From Pseudarthrobacter sp. IC2-21 (GTDB taxonomy: Bacteria > Actinomycetota > Actinomycetes > Actinomycetales > Micrococcaceae): DNA of 64,000 nt. This document shows, piece after piece, positions 40,176-48,380 of the stretch. Location: positions 2,356,001 to 2,420,000 of the forward strand of contig NZ_CP139145.1 in NCBI RefSeq assembly GCF_034048115.1, in the 5' to 3' direction. How positions within the stretch are numbered: position 1 is the stretch's first letter; every line of letters starts with the position of its first letter. The translations under genes and the position numbers were made by a program. The notes below the pieces were generated by a model. It did not search any database. It was not told the DNA's origin and saw only the letters and a list, made by a program, of their open reading frames with translations.

Positions 40176-40661
40176 ATGAGCCTGAGCCAGCACCACTACT
40201 CGTTGGCGGTCCAGTGGACCGGAAACCTGGGCGAGGGGACCTCGTCCTACCGCGGCTACTCACGCGACCACGACATCGTGATCCCCGGACTGCCGGTCCT
40301 CAAGGGGTCGGCCGATCCGACGTTCCATGGGGACCGCGACAGGTACAACCCCGAGCAGCTGTTGCTGGCGGCGCTGGCGCAGTGCCACATGCTGTCCTTC
40401 CTGCATGTGGCGGTCCGGCACGGGGTGGTTGTCACCGGCTACCGGGACGAGGCCACGGGACGTCTTCGGCTGAACCAGGACGGCAGCGGCCAGTTCGAGT
40501 CCGTCACGCTGAACCCGCAGGTCACCGTGGCCGACGAGGCGCACGTGGCTCTGGCGGAGCAAATGCACCGGGAAGCCAACCAGGTCTGCTTTATCGCCCG
40601 GAGCGTCAACTTCCCGGTGCTGCACTCCCCGGTGACCGTAGCGTCCCGCCCGCCCAACTAG
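40176..40661 (+). CDS. OsmC family protein
   Basis: 161 aa. OsmC/Ohr-fold proteins reduce organic peroxides with a pair of cysteines. Here one Cys is in LLLAALAQCHMLSFLHVA (about residue 70) and the second in EANQVCFIARSVNFPVLH (about residue 134), so both redox cysteines are kept. The start is 9 bp after pepN, so the two probably share a transcript. The TAG stop is formed by TA at 40659-40660 plus the first base of the IS630 element; without the element the codon would still read TAG. Confidence 0.92.
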   Translation: MSLSQHHYSLAVQWTGNLGEGTSSYRGYSRDHDIVIPGLPVLKGSADPTFHGDRDRYNPEQLLLAALAQCHMLSFLHVAVRHGVVVTGYRDEATGRLRLNQDGSGQFESVTLNPQVTVADEAHVALAEQMHREANQVCFIARSVNFPVLHSPVTVASRPPN

Positions 40662-41807
40662 TGGTGTGTCTCCAAAATAGTTGATGCTTTGAGCGTTAAG
40701 CTTGTGTCATGGCGAACATTGCTCCTGCTTTGGTGGTTTCTGATTCCCAGCGTGCTTTGTTGGAGGTGCTCGCGAAGTCGCAGACGGCGTCCCATCGCGA
40801 GGTTCAGCGGGCGCAGGTGTTGTTGATGGCCGCGGAGGGGTTGGCCAATGATTCGATCGCGAAGGTTGCCGGGCTGAGTCCGGGGACGGTCAGGTCGTGG
40901 CGGGCCCGGTTCGAGGCAGAAGGCTTGGCCCACTTGGGCGAGGTGCGTGCCGGGCGTGGCCGCAAGCCGGTCATTCCACAGTCCAAGATCGATGAAATCG
41001 TTGATCTGACGCGCAATTCCAAGCCCGAAGGACACACGCACTGGTCGGTGCGGACGATGGCCGCGAAGGTGGGTGTGTCCCCGGCGCAGGTTCAGCGGAT
41101 CTGGGCGGCCCGGGGCTTGAAACCACACCTCGTGGATACTTTCAAGCTCTCCAACGATCCGAAGTTTGAGGAAAAACTCATCGATGTCGTTGGTCTGTAT
41201 CTGAACCCGCCGGAGAAGGCGATCGTGCTGTGCATGGACGAGAAATCCTCGATCCAGGCCCTGGACCGCACCCAGCCGTCCCTTCCGATGACGAAGGGCC
41301 GGGCCGAAACAATGACCCATGACTACAAACGCAACGGCACCACCACCTTGTTCGCCGCCCTGGACGTGGCCACCGGAAAAGTCATCGGCTCGTGCCTGCC
41401 CAAGCACCGGCACGAGGAATTCCTGGTGTTCCTCAAAACCATCAACAAGGAAGTCCCGCGCGGTTTGGACGTCCATCTGATCCTGGACAACTACGCCACC
41501 CACAAACACCCGGACGTGAAGGCCTGGCTGGTCAGAAATCCGAGGTTCCAGCTACATTTCACCCCCACCTCATCCTCGTGGCTGAACCTGGTCGAGCGCT
41601 GGTTCAGGGAACTGACCGACAAGGCATTACGCCGCGGTGCGTTCCATTCGGTACCGGATCTGATCACCAAAATCGAGGAGTACCTCGCCGCCCACAACAC
41701 CGAACCCAAGCCCCTGGTATGGACCACGACCGCAGACTCAATCCTTAAGAAAGTAGCCCGCGGCCGCGTCGCCCTCGAGACCATCAAACAAAACTGAGAC
41801 AGACCAC
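40661..41807 (+). mobile_element. IS630-family insertion sequence, complete
   Basis: 1147 bp with TA duplicated on both sides (40659-40660 and 41808-41809). Terminal inverted repeats: left GTGGTGTGTCTC, right (reversed) GTGGTCTGTCTC, one mismatch in 12; a further matching TTGATG lies about 20 bp in at each end. Joining the flanks restores CTAG, the target preferred by IS630-type elements. It contains one intact transposase gene. The intact ends and open frame suggest a recent, possibly still active insertion. Confidence 0.95.
40709..41797 (+). CDS. IS630-family transposase
   Basis: 362 aa. The N-terminal helix-turn-helix/homeodomain-like region (about 25-75; SIAKVAGLSPGTVRSWRARF) is followed by a second winged-helix part (WSVRTMAAKVGVSPAQVQRIW). 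The DDE/D catalytic domain has VLCMDEKSSIQALDR (first Asp), VHLILDNYATHKHPDV (second Asp) and FTPTSSSWLNLVERWF (Glu). All three acidic residues are present and the frame is uninterrupted. It fills most of the element, ending 10 bp before the right end. Confidence 0.96.
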   Translation: MANIAPALVVSDSQRALLEVLAKSQTASHREVQRAQVLLMAAEGLANDSIAKVAGLSPGTVRSWRARFEAEGLAHLGEVRAGRGRKPVIPQSKIDEIVDLTRNSKPEGHTHWSVRTMAAKVGVSPAQVQRIWAARGLKPHLVDTFKLSNDPKFEEKLIDVVGLYLNPPEKAIVLCMDEKSSIQALDRTQPSLPMTKGRAETMTHDYKRNGTTTLFAALDVATGKVIGSCLPKHRHEEFLVFLKTINKEVPRGLDVHLILDNYATHKHPDVKAWLVRNPRFQLHFTPTSSSWLNLVERWFRELTDKALRRGAFHSVPDLITKIEEYLAAHNTEPKPLVWTTTADSILKKVARGRVALETIKQN

Positions 41808-41810
41808 TAG

Positions 41811-41858
41811 GTAGCAGTAAGTGTCGTTTTGAGGGCTCAAAACGACACTTACTGCTAC
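41811..41858. repeat. 48-bp palindromic repeat, copy 1
   Basis: Perfect 22-bp arms around loop GGGC. Block order on the left arm: GTAGC, variable AGTAAG, TGTCGTTTTGA; the right arm is TCAAAACGACA, CTTACT, GCTAC, followed by TTAC. It has the same length and constant blocks as the copy at 61275, with a different but still self-complementary variable block. It lies one base beyond the right TA duplication of the IS630 element and, without the element, would directly follow the osmC stop. It faces the convergent epimerase pseudogene. Confidence 0.92.
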
Positions 41859-41877
41859 TTACATGGAGGCTGCCGGG

Positions 41878-42868
41878 TCAGCGGCTTAGCAGGAGTTCTT
41901 CGGCGAGCAGGGCTTCCGTGGCCGGTGTGAGCCCCGCCTTGCGGTGGCGCTACAGACCCCGGCTACGCTCGTCCGCAAGCGTGTCCGCCAAGGTTTCCTG
42001 CCAGGGCCGGGTCCTCAGTCCGGCTGCCCTGGCGGACCGGTTGCTGCGGGTGCAGAACCCCCCGTGGCCAGGAGGCAGCCACAGCGGGAGCGAACCCGGC
42101 CCGGACCAGTAGTTGATCCCGTGCGCCACGAGCCAGTCCTCCGAAGCGCCCAGCACTTCGCCGCTGAACCCCGCGGCACTCTGCGATTCCGCAACATAGT
42201 CCCCGAACGGCACGCTGTGCCCCACCGCGTTCAGCGGGCCCGTCACCCCGTGCTCCGCCGCAGTGAGGATCCACGCAGCCAGGTCGCGGACGTCAATGAC
42301 CTGGGTGGCATGGCCACCGATGTCAGGGACGACGGCGGCCCGGTTGTCCCGCGCGAACCGCGCCGGCCAGTAGCCGTAGCGATCAGACGCATCACCGGGA
42401 CCGCCGATCAGGCCCGCACGGCAAAGATGGGCGTTGCCGCCGGTGGCTCTAAGTGTTTCCCGTTCGATGGCGGCCTTGGACTCTCCATAGTTTTCAGGCG
42501 TGGACGGGGTGCCGGGTGCCAGGGGCTGGAGAAGCGGGGCGTCCTCGGCGGCGTCCGGGGTGGAGTGGTCCGCGTAGACGGAGCAGCTGGACACGAACGT
42601 CCAGTGGCCCGTGCGGCCGGCGAGCGCTGTGAGCGCTGCTGTGGCCGGGACAGGATCGCGCTACCTCTATCACGGCGTCCCAGCCACCAGCCAGCGTCAT
42701 ATAGCTGTCCGCGCCGAGTGAGCGGTCTGCCTGCACCCATGCGACGCCTGCCGGTGGTTCCGCCGCAGAACCGCGGGCCAAACAGGTGACCCGGTGCCCG
42801 GCGGCCACTGCCTGCCGGGCGATTTCCGAGGAGAGAAAGGCTGTTCCGCCGAGGACGAGGATGCGCAT
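41878..42868 (-). pseudogene. NAD-dependent epimerase/dehydratase, disrupted
   Basis: The reading begins MRILVLGGTAFLSSEIARQA at 42868, an NAD-binding Rossmann start of the atypical SDR class. The first frame holds to WDAVIEVAR, then the homologous sequence continues in another frame as RDPVPATAALTALAG and FVSSCSVYADH, so a frameshift lies near 42655-42668. A 2-base loss or 1-base gain explains it. Later, an in-frame TAG after DERSRGL (about 41947) cuts the protein. The following codons RHRKAGLTPATEALLAEEL run to a TGA at 41878 and look like the original C-terminus. Two independent lesions argue for a decayed gene. Confidence 0.85.
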
Positions 42869-42985
42869 GGGTTCACGGTACGGCGCTAATGTTGAAAGAG
42901 AACAGAGCCTTACGCGCCGGGCGAACCCGCGCAGGCCTACGTTATCCCCGGCCGCCGCCGGAGACCCCAAGGAGTTTCACCTTAT

Positions 42986-43678
42986 ATGTTCAGCATGCTC
43001 TCGATCCTTCCATCCGCCGCCAGTAAGCCCGACGGCATCAGCATCACAGGAATCGTGATCAGCCTCGGGGTGGGCATTGCTGTCTGGCTGGTGGCGACGT
43101 TCGTCATTTCCCGGATCACCAAGCGGGTGGCTTCGGGAAGTAACTTCTTCAAGAAGGCGCACTTCAAGTGGGTTGCCCCGGCCATCCGGGCCCTGGACCA
43201 TGAGCGCCGGGTGCAGCGCGCCGAGACCATCGGTTCGCTTCTGAACAGCATCGTGGGCGTGCTGGTGGCCGTCATCACCAGCATGTATGTGCTGCAGAAC
43301 CTGGACATCAATATCGCGCCGCTGCTGACCAGCGTGGGGATCCTGGGTGTTGCCATCGGTTTCGGCGCCCAACAGCTGATCCGCGACTTCCTCGCCGGCA
43401 TCTTCATCACCATTGAGGATCAGTACGGGATCGGTGACGTCATCGAAACCAGCGAGGTGGTGGGTGTCGTCGAGTCCATGGGCCTGCGCATCACCCGCGT
43501 CCGCTCCGAGGACGGTGCCATTTGGTACCTCCGGAACGGTGAAATCCTGCGTGTGGGCAACCGTTCGCAAGGAACCTACGTGCCGGCCGAGGTACCGGAT
43601 GCCGGCGCCGAGGCCGCCTTGCACGAACCGGCCACAAACACAGAGACTAAGAAGACTGACCAGAAGGCGGGAGAATAG
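42986..43678 (+). CDS. Small mechanosensitive channel (MscS family)
   Basis: 230 aa. It releases solutes on membrane tension. There is an N-terminal helix (GIVISLGVGIAVWLVATFVI), then a second helix and the pore-lining region (LLTSVGILGVAIGFGAQQLIRDFLAGIF) typical of MscS TM3. The beta domain follows with EDQYGIGDVIETSEVVG. Shorter than E. coli MscS. AAGGAG is 11 bp upstream of the ATG. The truncated haemoglobin gene starts 4 bp after the stop, so they are co-transcribed. Confidence 0.93.
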   Translation: MFSMLSILPSAASKPDGISITGIVISLGVGIAVWLVATFVISRITKRVASGSNFFKKAHFKWVAPAIRALDHERRVQRAETIGSLLNSIVGVLVAVITSMYVLQNLDINIAPLLTSVGILGVAIGFGAQQLIRDFLAGIFITIEDQYGIGDVIETSEVVGVVESMGLRITRVRSEDGAIWYLRNGEILRVGNRSQGTYVPAEVPDAGAEAALHEPATNTETKKTDQKAGE

Positions 43679-43682
43679 AGCC

Positions 43683-44135
43683 ATGACCATACCCGTCGAA
43701 CCGCAGCGGCCACGCCAGCTCATGCAGAATGATCCGTTCAGCAAACCCGGCTACACCGACAACTTCTATGACGCCGTGGGCGGCCACGAGACCTTCGTGC
43801 GGCTGATAGATGTGTTCTACGACGGCGTGGCCACCGACACGCTGTTGCGCCCGATGTACCCGGAAGAGGATCTTGGCCCCGCCAAGCGACGCTTCCGGAT
43901 GTTCCTGGAACAGTACTGGGGAGGGCCCACCACGTACGGCGAAGAACGTGGACACCCGCGTCTGCGGATGCGGCACGTGCCGTTCCGGGTTACCCCTGAG
44001 GCCAAGGAACGCTGGCTGTTCCACATGCGGGCGGCGGTGGACTCCCTGGAGCTGCCGCCCTTGTACGAGGGAACGCTTTGGGACTATATGGAGCGTGCCG
44101 CCCTGTCCATGGTGAACAGCCCGTCCGAAGGCTAG
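43683..44135 (+). CDS. Truncated haemoglobin, group II (GlbO-like)
   Basis: 150 aa from the ATG at 43683, preceded by GGGAG. The family core includes FYDAVGGHETFVRLIDVFYDGV, YPEEDLGPAKRRFRMFLEQYWGGPTTY, RHPRLRMRHVPF-type sequence with the proximal His (LRMRHVPF) and AAVDSL. These 2-over-2 globins bind oxygen or NO and are common in actinobacteria. It overlaps the convergent next gene by 4 bp at CTAG. The stop is TAG at 44133-44135. Confidence 0.94.
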   Translation: MTIPVEPQRPRQLMQNDPFSKPGYTDNFYDAVGGHETFVRLIDVFYDGVATDTLLRPMYPEEDLGPAKRRFRMFLEQYWGGPTTYGEERGHPRLRMRHVPFRVTPEAKERWLFHMRAAVDSLELPPLYEGTLWDYMERAALSMVNSPSEG

Positions 44136-44788
44136 AGGCCTGTCCCTGTCCGGACCAGGACGTGCCCGCGGGGGCTGCTGAGGCGGAACCACCGGCCTGC
44201 CCGGTAGAGCATCTGTTCCCCGTCAGCGAGGAACCCGAGGGTGAGGGCCGCGAAGGCGGCTCCCGCCGGCAGGCCGGAGGCGTCCAGGGCGCGGCCCCAC
44301 ACCGCGGCCCGTGCGTTGTTGACGATCAGGGCTCCGGGCTGGGCCGGGACAATTCCGGCAACCTCTCGAATGCCGGCTTCCGCGGCCCGGCGGAGTTCGG
44401 AATCCTGCAGCGGGCCCAGCGGCTCCCAGCCCGTCCTCGGCGCGCCGACGCCCGTCCACGATTCGGCGACGGTCGACGGCGGCAGCGGCAGTTCGGCGTC
44501 GTCCTCCCCTGCCCTGGCCAGGCGGTCAAGGACTGCGGCCAGCGCAACGGTGACGTCAACCGTGGCAGGTTCGGCCAACGCCACCGTGCGCAGGCCCAGG
44601 ATGGTCGGTGTGCCTTCGCCCAGCAGCCGAGGCCGCAGGACACACACGTACGCCGCTAAAACCGACCCGGAGGCCTGAAGGCGGATGGCGCCGTCGTCAA
44701 TTGTTTTGGCGCGGGTGGCGAAGGTGCGCAGATCGGCGAGATCGCGCGGATCAGCGAACCGCAGGGACTGGGTGAGTAGATCAGACAC
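44132..44788 (-). CDS. Conserved hypothetical protein
   Basis: 218 aa, no membrane segment or recognised domain. The N-terminal ~25 residues (SLRFADPRDLADLRTFATRA) are polar. The middle is an alternating beta pattern with Ala/Val-rich stretches, and the C-terminus is GEQMLYRAGRWFRLSSPRGHVLVR. I know it only as an actinobacterial protein of this kind, with no assigned role. It is convergent with the globin gene (4-bp overlap) and divergent from tesB. Confidence 0.7.
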   Translation of the reverse strand: MSDLLTQSLRFADPRDLADLRTFATRAKTIDDGAIRLQASGSVLAAYVCVLRPRLLGEGTPTILGLRTVALAEPATVDVTVALAAVLDRLARAGEDDAELPLPPSTVAESWTGVGAPRTGWEPLGPLQDSELRRAAEAGIREVAGIVPAQPGALIVNNARAAVWGRALDASGLPAGAAFAALTLGFLADGEQMLYRAGRWFRLSSPRGHVLVRTGTGL

Positions 44789-44851
44789 ACCATGAACACT
44801 ACCGGCTGCGCCTCGGTTGAGCGGTGCCGGGGCTGCGTCTAGAGTCGAACC

Positions 44852-45835
44852 ATGACTGAAGCCGAAACCGGACTGCTGGCCCCGCCCAGTGGCGACCCTA
44901 CGTCCATGCTCATCCAGCTTCTCGACCTGGGCGAGTTGGAAGGGGCCAGGACGGACGAGGACATCTTCCTGGGGCCCTCATCGCAGCCGCAGCCCCGTGA
45001 ACGGGTGTTCGGCGGGCAGGTACTGGCCCAGTCGCTGATCGCCGGCATGCGGACGGTGGACGCGGACCGCTTTGTCCATTCCATGCATGGCTACTTCCTG
45101 AGGCCCGGCGACGCCAACAAACCCATCACCTTCGGGGTGCAGCGGCTGCGGGACGGCCGGTCCTTCTCGGCCCGCCGCGTCCACGCATATCAGGACGGCC
45201 TGCCCATCCTGTCGATGATCGCCTCCTTCCAAGACCTGGATGAAGGCCTGGATCACGAATCACAGATGCCTGCCGGCATCCCGGACCCGGAGTCGCTGCC
45301 CAGTACAGCTGAGCTGCTCGGCAAATTCGACCATCCCGTCGCGCAGCACTGGGCCTATGAACGGCCCTTCGACATCCGGCACGTGGACCCGCCCATCTAC
45401 GTTTCCGCCAAGGGCCAACATGAAGCCCGGAACGCTGTCTGGATGAAGACCTTCGGGCCCATGCCGGACGACGCCAACCTGCACCGGGCCGCGCTGGCCT
45501 ACGCCAGCGACTACACGTTGCTGGAATCGGTCCTGCGCCGCCACGGCCTGAGCTGGATCACCCCGGGCATGAGCGTCGCCAGCCTGGACCACGCCATGTG
45601 GTGGCACCGGCCGGCCCGGGTGGACGAGTGGCTCCTGTACGTCCAGGAATCCCCCAGCGCCCAGGGCGCCCGGGGACTCGCCACCGGGAAGATCTTCAAC
45701 CGGGCCGGGCAGCACGTCGCCTCCGTGGCACAGGAGGGCATGATCCGCGTGCCCACGGATCTGAAGGACAAAGTGGTGGGGGCAGTGCAGTCCAAACTCC
45801 TGCAGCACCAGATCCGCAAGGCTGTCCGGGACTGA
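44852..45835 (+). CDS. tesB: Acyl-CoA thioesterase II
   Basis: 327 aa. It hydrolyses acyl-CoA to free acid and CoA. Double hotdog fold: the first repeat has ERVFGGQVLAQSLIAGMRTV and MHGYFLRPGD, the second GMSVASLDHAMWWHRP and GARGLATGKIFNRAGQHVASVAQEGM. The TesB catalytic triad Asp/Thr(Ser)/Gln fits the conserved SLDHAMWWH and VASVAQEG contexts. Length is above the ~290 norm because of the N-terminal extension. Monocistronic, ended by the hairpin at 45858. Confidence 0.94.
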   Translation: MTEAETGLLAPPSGDPTSMLIQLLDLGELEGARTDEDIFLGPSSQPQPRERVFGGQVLAQSLIAGMRTVDADRFVHSMHGYFLRPGDANKPITFGVQRLRDGRSFSARRVHAYQDGLPILSMIASFQDLDEGLDHESQMPAGIPDPESLPSTAELLGKFDHPVAQHWAYERPFDIRHVDPPIYVSAKGQHEARNAVWMKTFGPMPDDANLHRAALAYASDYTLLESVLRRHGLSWITPGMSVASLDHAMWWHRPARVDEWLLYVQESPSAQGARGLATGKIFNRAGQHVASVAQEGMIRVPTDLKDKVVGAVQSKLLQHQIRKAVRD

Positions 45836-45857
45836 CTGCACCCTGCACCCTGGCAGC

Positions 45858-45906
45858 AGAAAGGCCGGTCCCCGTCCGTGAAATGAACTGGGAGCCGGCC
45901 TTTTCT
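45858..45906. terminator. Bidirectional terminator between tesB and ettA
   Basis: AAAGGCCGG and CCGGCCTTT arms with a 26-base loop; TTTTCTG on plus and TTTCTGCTG on minus follow. The genes are convergent. Confidence 0.75.
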
Positions 45907-45928
45907 GCACCTGAATCAGGCGTGTGGA

Positions 45929-47611
45929 TCAGTCGCGCGTGAGGCGGCGGTGCGTGACCCGGTGCGGCTTGGCCGCATCGGGACCGAGGCGCTCGATCTT
46001 GTTCTCCTCGTAGGATTCGAAGTTGCCCTCGAACCAGTACCACTTCGAGGGGTTTTCCTCGTCGCCTTCGTAGGCCAGGATGTGGGTTGCCACCCGGTCC
46101 AGGAACCAGCGGTCGTGCGAAACCACCACGGCACAGCCGGGGAATTCCAGCAGGGCATTCTCGAGGCTGCTGAGCGTTTCGACGTCGAGGTCGTTAGTGG
46201 GTTCGTCAAGGAGCAGCAGGTTTCCGCCCTGTTTGAGGGTCAGCGCCAGGTTCAGGCGGTTGCGCTCACCGCCGGAGAGGACACCGGCCTTCTTCTGCTG
46301 GTCAGGTCCCTTGAAGCCGAAAGCGGCGACGTAGGCACGCGACGGCATTTCAACCTGGCCTACCTGGATGTAGTCCAGTCCGTCGGAAACAACTTCCCAG
46401 AGTGTCTTGTTGGGGTCGATGCCGCCCCGGCTCTGGTCCGCATAGGAGATCTTGACCGAGTCACCGATCTTCAGCTCTCCGCCGTCGAGCGGTTCCAGGC
46501 CAACAATGGTCTTGAACAGTGTGGACTTGCCGACGCCGTTGGGACCGATGACACCGACAATGCCGTTGCGCGGCAGCGTGAAGGACAGTCCGTCGATGAG
46601 TGTGCGGTCATCAAAGCCCTTCTGGAGGTTCCTGGCCTCCAGCACCAGTCCGCCGAGGCGGGGGCCCGGTGGAATCTGGATCTCTTCGAAGTCCAGCTTG
46701 CGGGTGCGGTCCGCCTCGGCAGCCATCTCCTCGTAGCGGGCCAGACGGGCCTTGGACTTGGTCTGGCGCCCCTTGGCGTTGGAGCGAACCCATTCGAGTT
46801 CCTCGGTCAGGCGCTTGGCCTGCTTGGCGTCCTTCTTGCCCTGGACCTCCAGGCGCGCACGCTTCTTCTCCAGGTAAGTGGAGTAGTTGCCCTCGTAGGG
46901 GTACAGGTGCCCGCGGTCCACTTCGGCGATCCATTCCGCGACGTGGTCAAGGAAGTACCGGTCGTGGGTGACGGCCAGGACTGCGCCGGCGTAGCTGGAA
47001 AGGTGCTGCTCCAGCCACAGAACGCTCTCGGCGTCAAGGTGGTTGGTGGGCTCGTCCAACAGCAGGAGGTCGGGCTTCTGCAGCAGGAGCTTGCAGAGGG
47101 CCACGCGACGGCGCTCACCGCCGGAGAGGAGGGTAACATCGGCATCGGCCGGCGGGCAGCGGAGCGCGTCCATGGCCTGCTCCAGCTGGGAGTCGAGGTC
47201 CCAGGCGTCGGCGTCGTCGATGGCTTCCTGAAGCTTGCCCATTTCTTCGAGCAGCACGTCATAGTCAGCGTCGGGGCTGGCCATTTCCTCGGAGATCTCG
47301 TTGAAGCGCTGGATCTTGCCGTAGATCTCGCCCACACCCTCCTGGACGTTGCCCAGGACCGTCTTGTCCTCGTTCAGCGGTGGCTCCTGCAACAGGATGC
47401 CCACCGTGTAACCGGGGCTGAGCCGGGCCTCACCGTTGGAGGGGGTGTCCAGGCCGGCCATGATCTTCAGGATGGTGGACTTACCGGCACCGTTCGGGCC
47501 AACAACACCAATTTTGGCGCCCGGGAAGAAGGACATGCTTACGTCGTCAAGAATGAGTTTTTCGCCAACAGCCTTGCGGGCCTTGGTCATTGTGTAGATA
47601 AATTCCGCCAT
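45929..47611 (-). CDS. ettA: Energy-dependent translational throttle protein EttA (ABC-F)
   Basis: 560 aa from the ATG at 47611 (MAEFIYTMTKARKAVGEK, the usual EttA N-terminus). EttA binds the ribosomal E site and gates the first elongation step by ATP state. Two ABC domains: Walker A GPNGAGKSTILK and signature LSGGERRRVAL in the first; GPNGVGKSTLFK and LSGGERNRLNLAL in the second. The arm and inter-domain linker contain ARLEVQGKKDAKQAKRL. No membrane helices, as expected for ABC-F. Confidence 0.97.
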   Translation of the reverse strand: MAEFIYTMTKARKAVGEKLILDDVSMSFFPGAKIGVVGPNGAGKSTILKIMAGLDTPSNGEARLSPGYTVGILLQEPPLNEDKTVLGNVQEGVGEIYGKIQRFNEISEEMASPDADYDVLLEEMGKLQEAIDDADAWDLDSQLEQAMDALRCPPADADVTLLSGGERRRVALCKLLLQKPDLLLLDEPTNHLDAESVLWLEQHLSSYAGAVLAVTHDRYFLDHVAEWIAEVDRGHLYPYEGNYSTYLEKKRARLEVQGKKDAKQAKRLTEELEWVRSNAKGRQTKSKARLARYEEMAAEADRTRKLDFEEIQIPPGPRLGGLVLEARNLQKGFDDRTLIDGLSFTLPRNGIVGVIGPNGVGKSTLFKTIVGLEPLDGGELKIGDSVKISYADQSRGGIDPNKTLWEVVSDGLDYIQVGQVEMPSRAYVAAFGFKGPDQQKKAGVLSGGERNRLNLALTLKQGGNLLLLDEPTNDLDVETLSSLENALLEFPGCAVVVSHDRWFLDRVATHILAYEGDEENPSKWYWFEGNFESYEENKIERLGPDAAKPHRVTHRRLTRD

Positions 47612-47657
47612 GGTTCCAAATCTAGTGGGTTGGCGGGCAGAACTCACATTCGGCGCC

Positions 47658-48254
47658 TTAGGCTGCTGCCCCTACGAAGCACTTCCCGGTGGTAAGCACC
47701 GGCAGGACCGTGACCGTCACGCTGCCGTCCCGGATGTGGCCGAACACGCAGTCTGTGCCTTGCAGCACAGCGGATTCAATGGCATCCGCTTCCAGCCCCG
47801 TGGGCGTGCGGCTCGCCGATACTTCCAGGACTGACGGCTGGACACCGGCGCCAGTCAGAGCCTCCGTTACCTGCGCGGTGGCCGGTTTGGGGGTTCCCGC
47901 CGCGAGCCGGTTCAACGCAGCCGTCACGGTCTGTCTCATTGCGGTGGTGGCAGGGCTCTCCGGCGCCGTGGCCCCGGCCTTCCCGGCCGTGCCGGTTGCC
48001 GGGCTGCCTGGTCCAGGTGCTGCAGCAGTGCCGGACCCGGCGCCTTCCGCCGGCGATTGTGTGGCCGGTGGCTGGGTGCCGGCCGCCGGCGGGCTGGCCG
48101 ACGGACCAGCGGCGCAACCCGACAGCACAACGGAAGTCAGGCCGCCGACCGCCAGCAGCACCACAGCCCTGCCCATGACTGTTCTGCGCTGCCGGGTAAG
48201 CGCCGGCCGGCTGATGACGGAGGTTGCCTGCCGCTTGACGGTCGTGCGCTTCAT
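47658..48254 (-). CDS. Predicted lipoprotein of unknown function
   Basis: 198 aa. The lipobox is VVLSGC (Cys near residue 48) after a hydrophobic stretch (AVVLLAVGGLTSVVL). If the start is the ATG at 48176 the signal peptide would be of normal length; with the ATG at 48254 there is a basic 26-residue extension. A Pro/Ala/Gly-rich linker follows the lipid anchor (about 50-105). The C-terminal domain (TVTAALNRLAAG to VLPVLTTGKCFVGAAA) has two cysteines that may pair. It resembles a DUF6993-type domain; that name is tentative. Confidence 0.75.
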   Translation of the reverse strand: MKRTTVKRQATSVISRPALTRQRRTVMGRAVVLLAVGGLTSVVLSGCAAGPSASPPAAGTQPPATQSPAEGAGSGTAAAPGPGSPATGTAGKAGATAPESPATTAMRQTVTAALNRLAAGTPKPATAQVTEALTGAGVQPSVLEVSASRTPTGLEADAIESAVLQGTDCVFGHIRDGSVTVTVLPVLTTGKCFVGAAA

Positions 48255-48283
48255 GCCGCCATTCTGTCACGGCGCCAGCCCCC

Positions 48284-48316
48284 GGAGGTCCGCCCGGGGT
48301 CCGCCGGAGGTCCGCC
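48284..48316. repeat. Three 11-bp tandem units
   Basis: GGAGGTCCGCC, CGGGGTCCGCC, GGAGGTCCGCC in direct succession, with a partial fourth unit (GGAGTGCC). They lie in the 126-bp gap between ssb and the lipoprotein gene, upstream of the latter. No gene overlaps. Confidence 0.8.
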
Positions 48317-48380
48317 GGAGTGCCGGCTGAGGGCCGGCACCCCGCGGCGCGTGTCCTGTGTGATGATTCCAGCCTCCACT

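Noticed and set aside
40652..41862. Possible integron attC site: GCCCAAC before a long palindrome
   Set aside because: The first box fits RYYYAAC but no GTTRRRY partner closes the structure, the second palindrome copy does not fit the first box at its purine position, and no integrase or cassette array is present.
45950..47695. Long open frame (581 codons) on plus, opposite ettA
   Set aside because: It is the reverse-strand shadow of a GC-rich gene; the minus-strand EttA has complete ABC motifs, the plus product has no recognisable domain.
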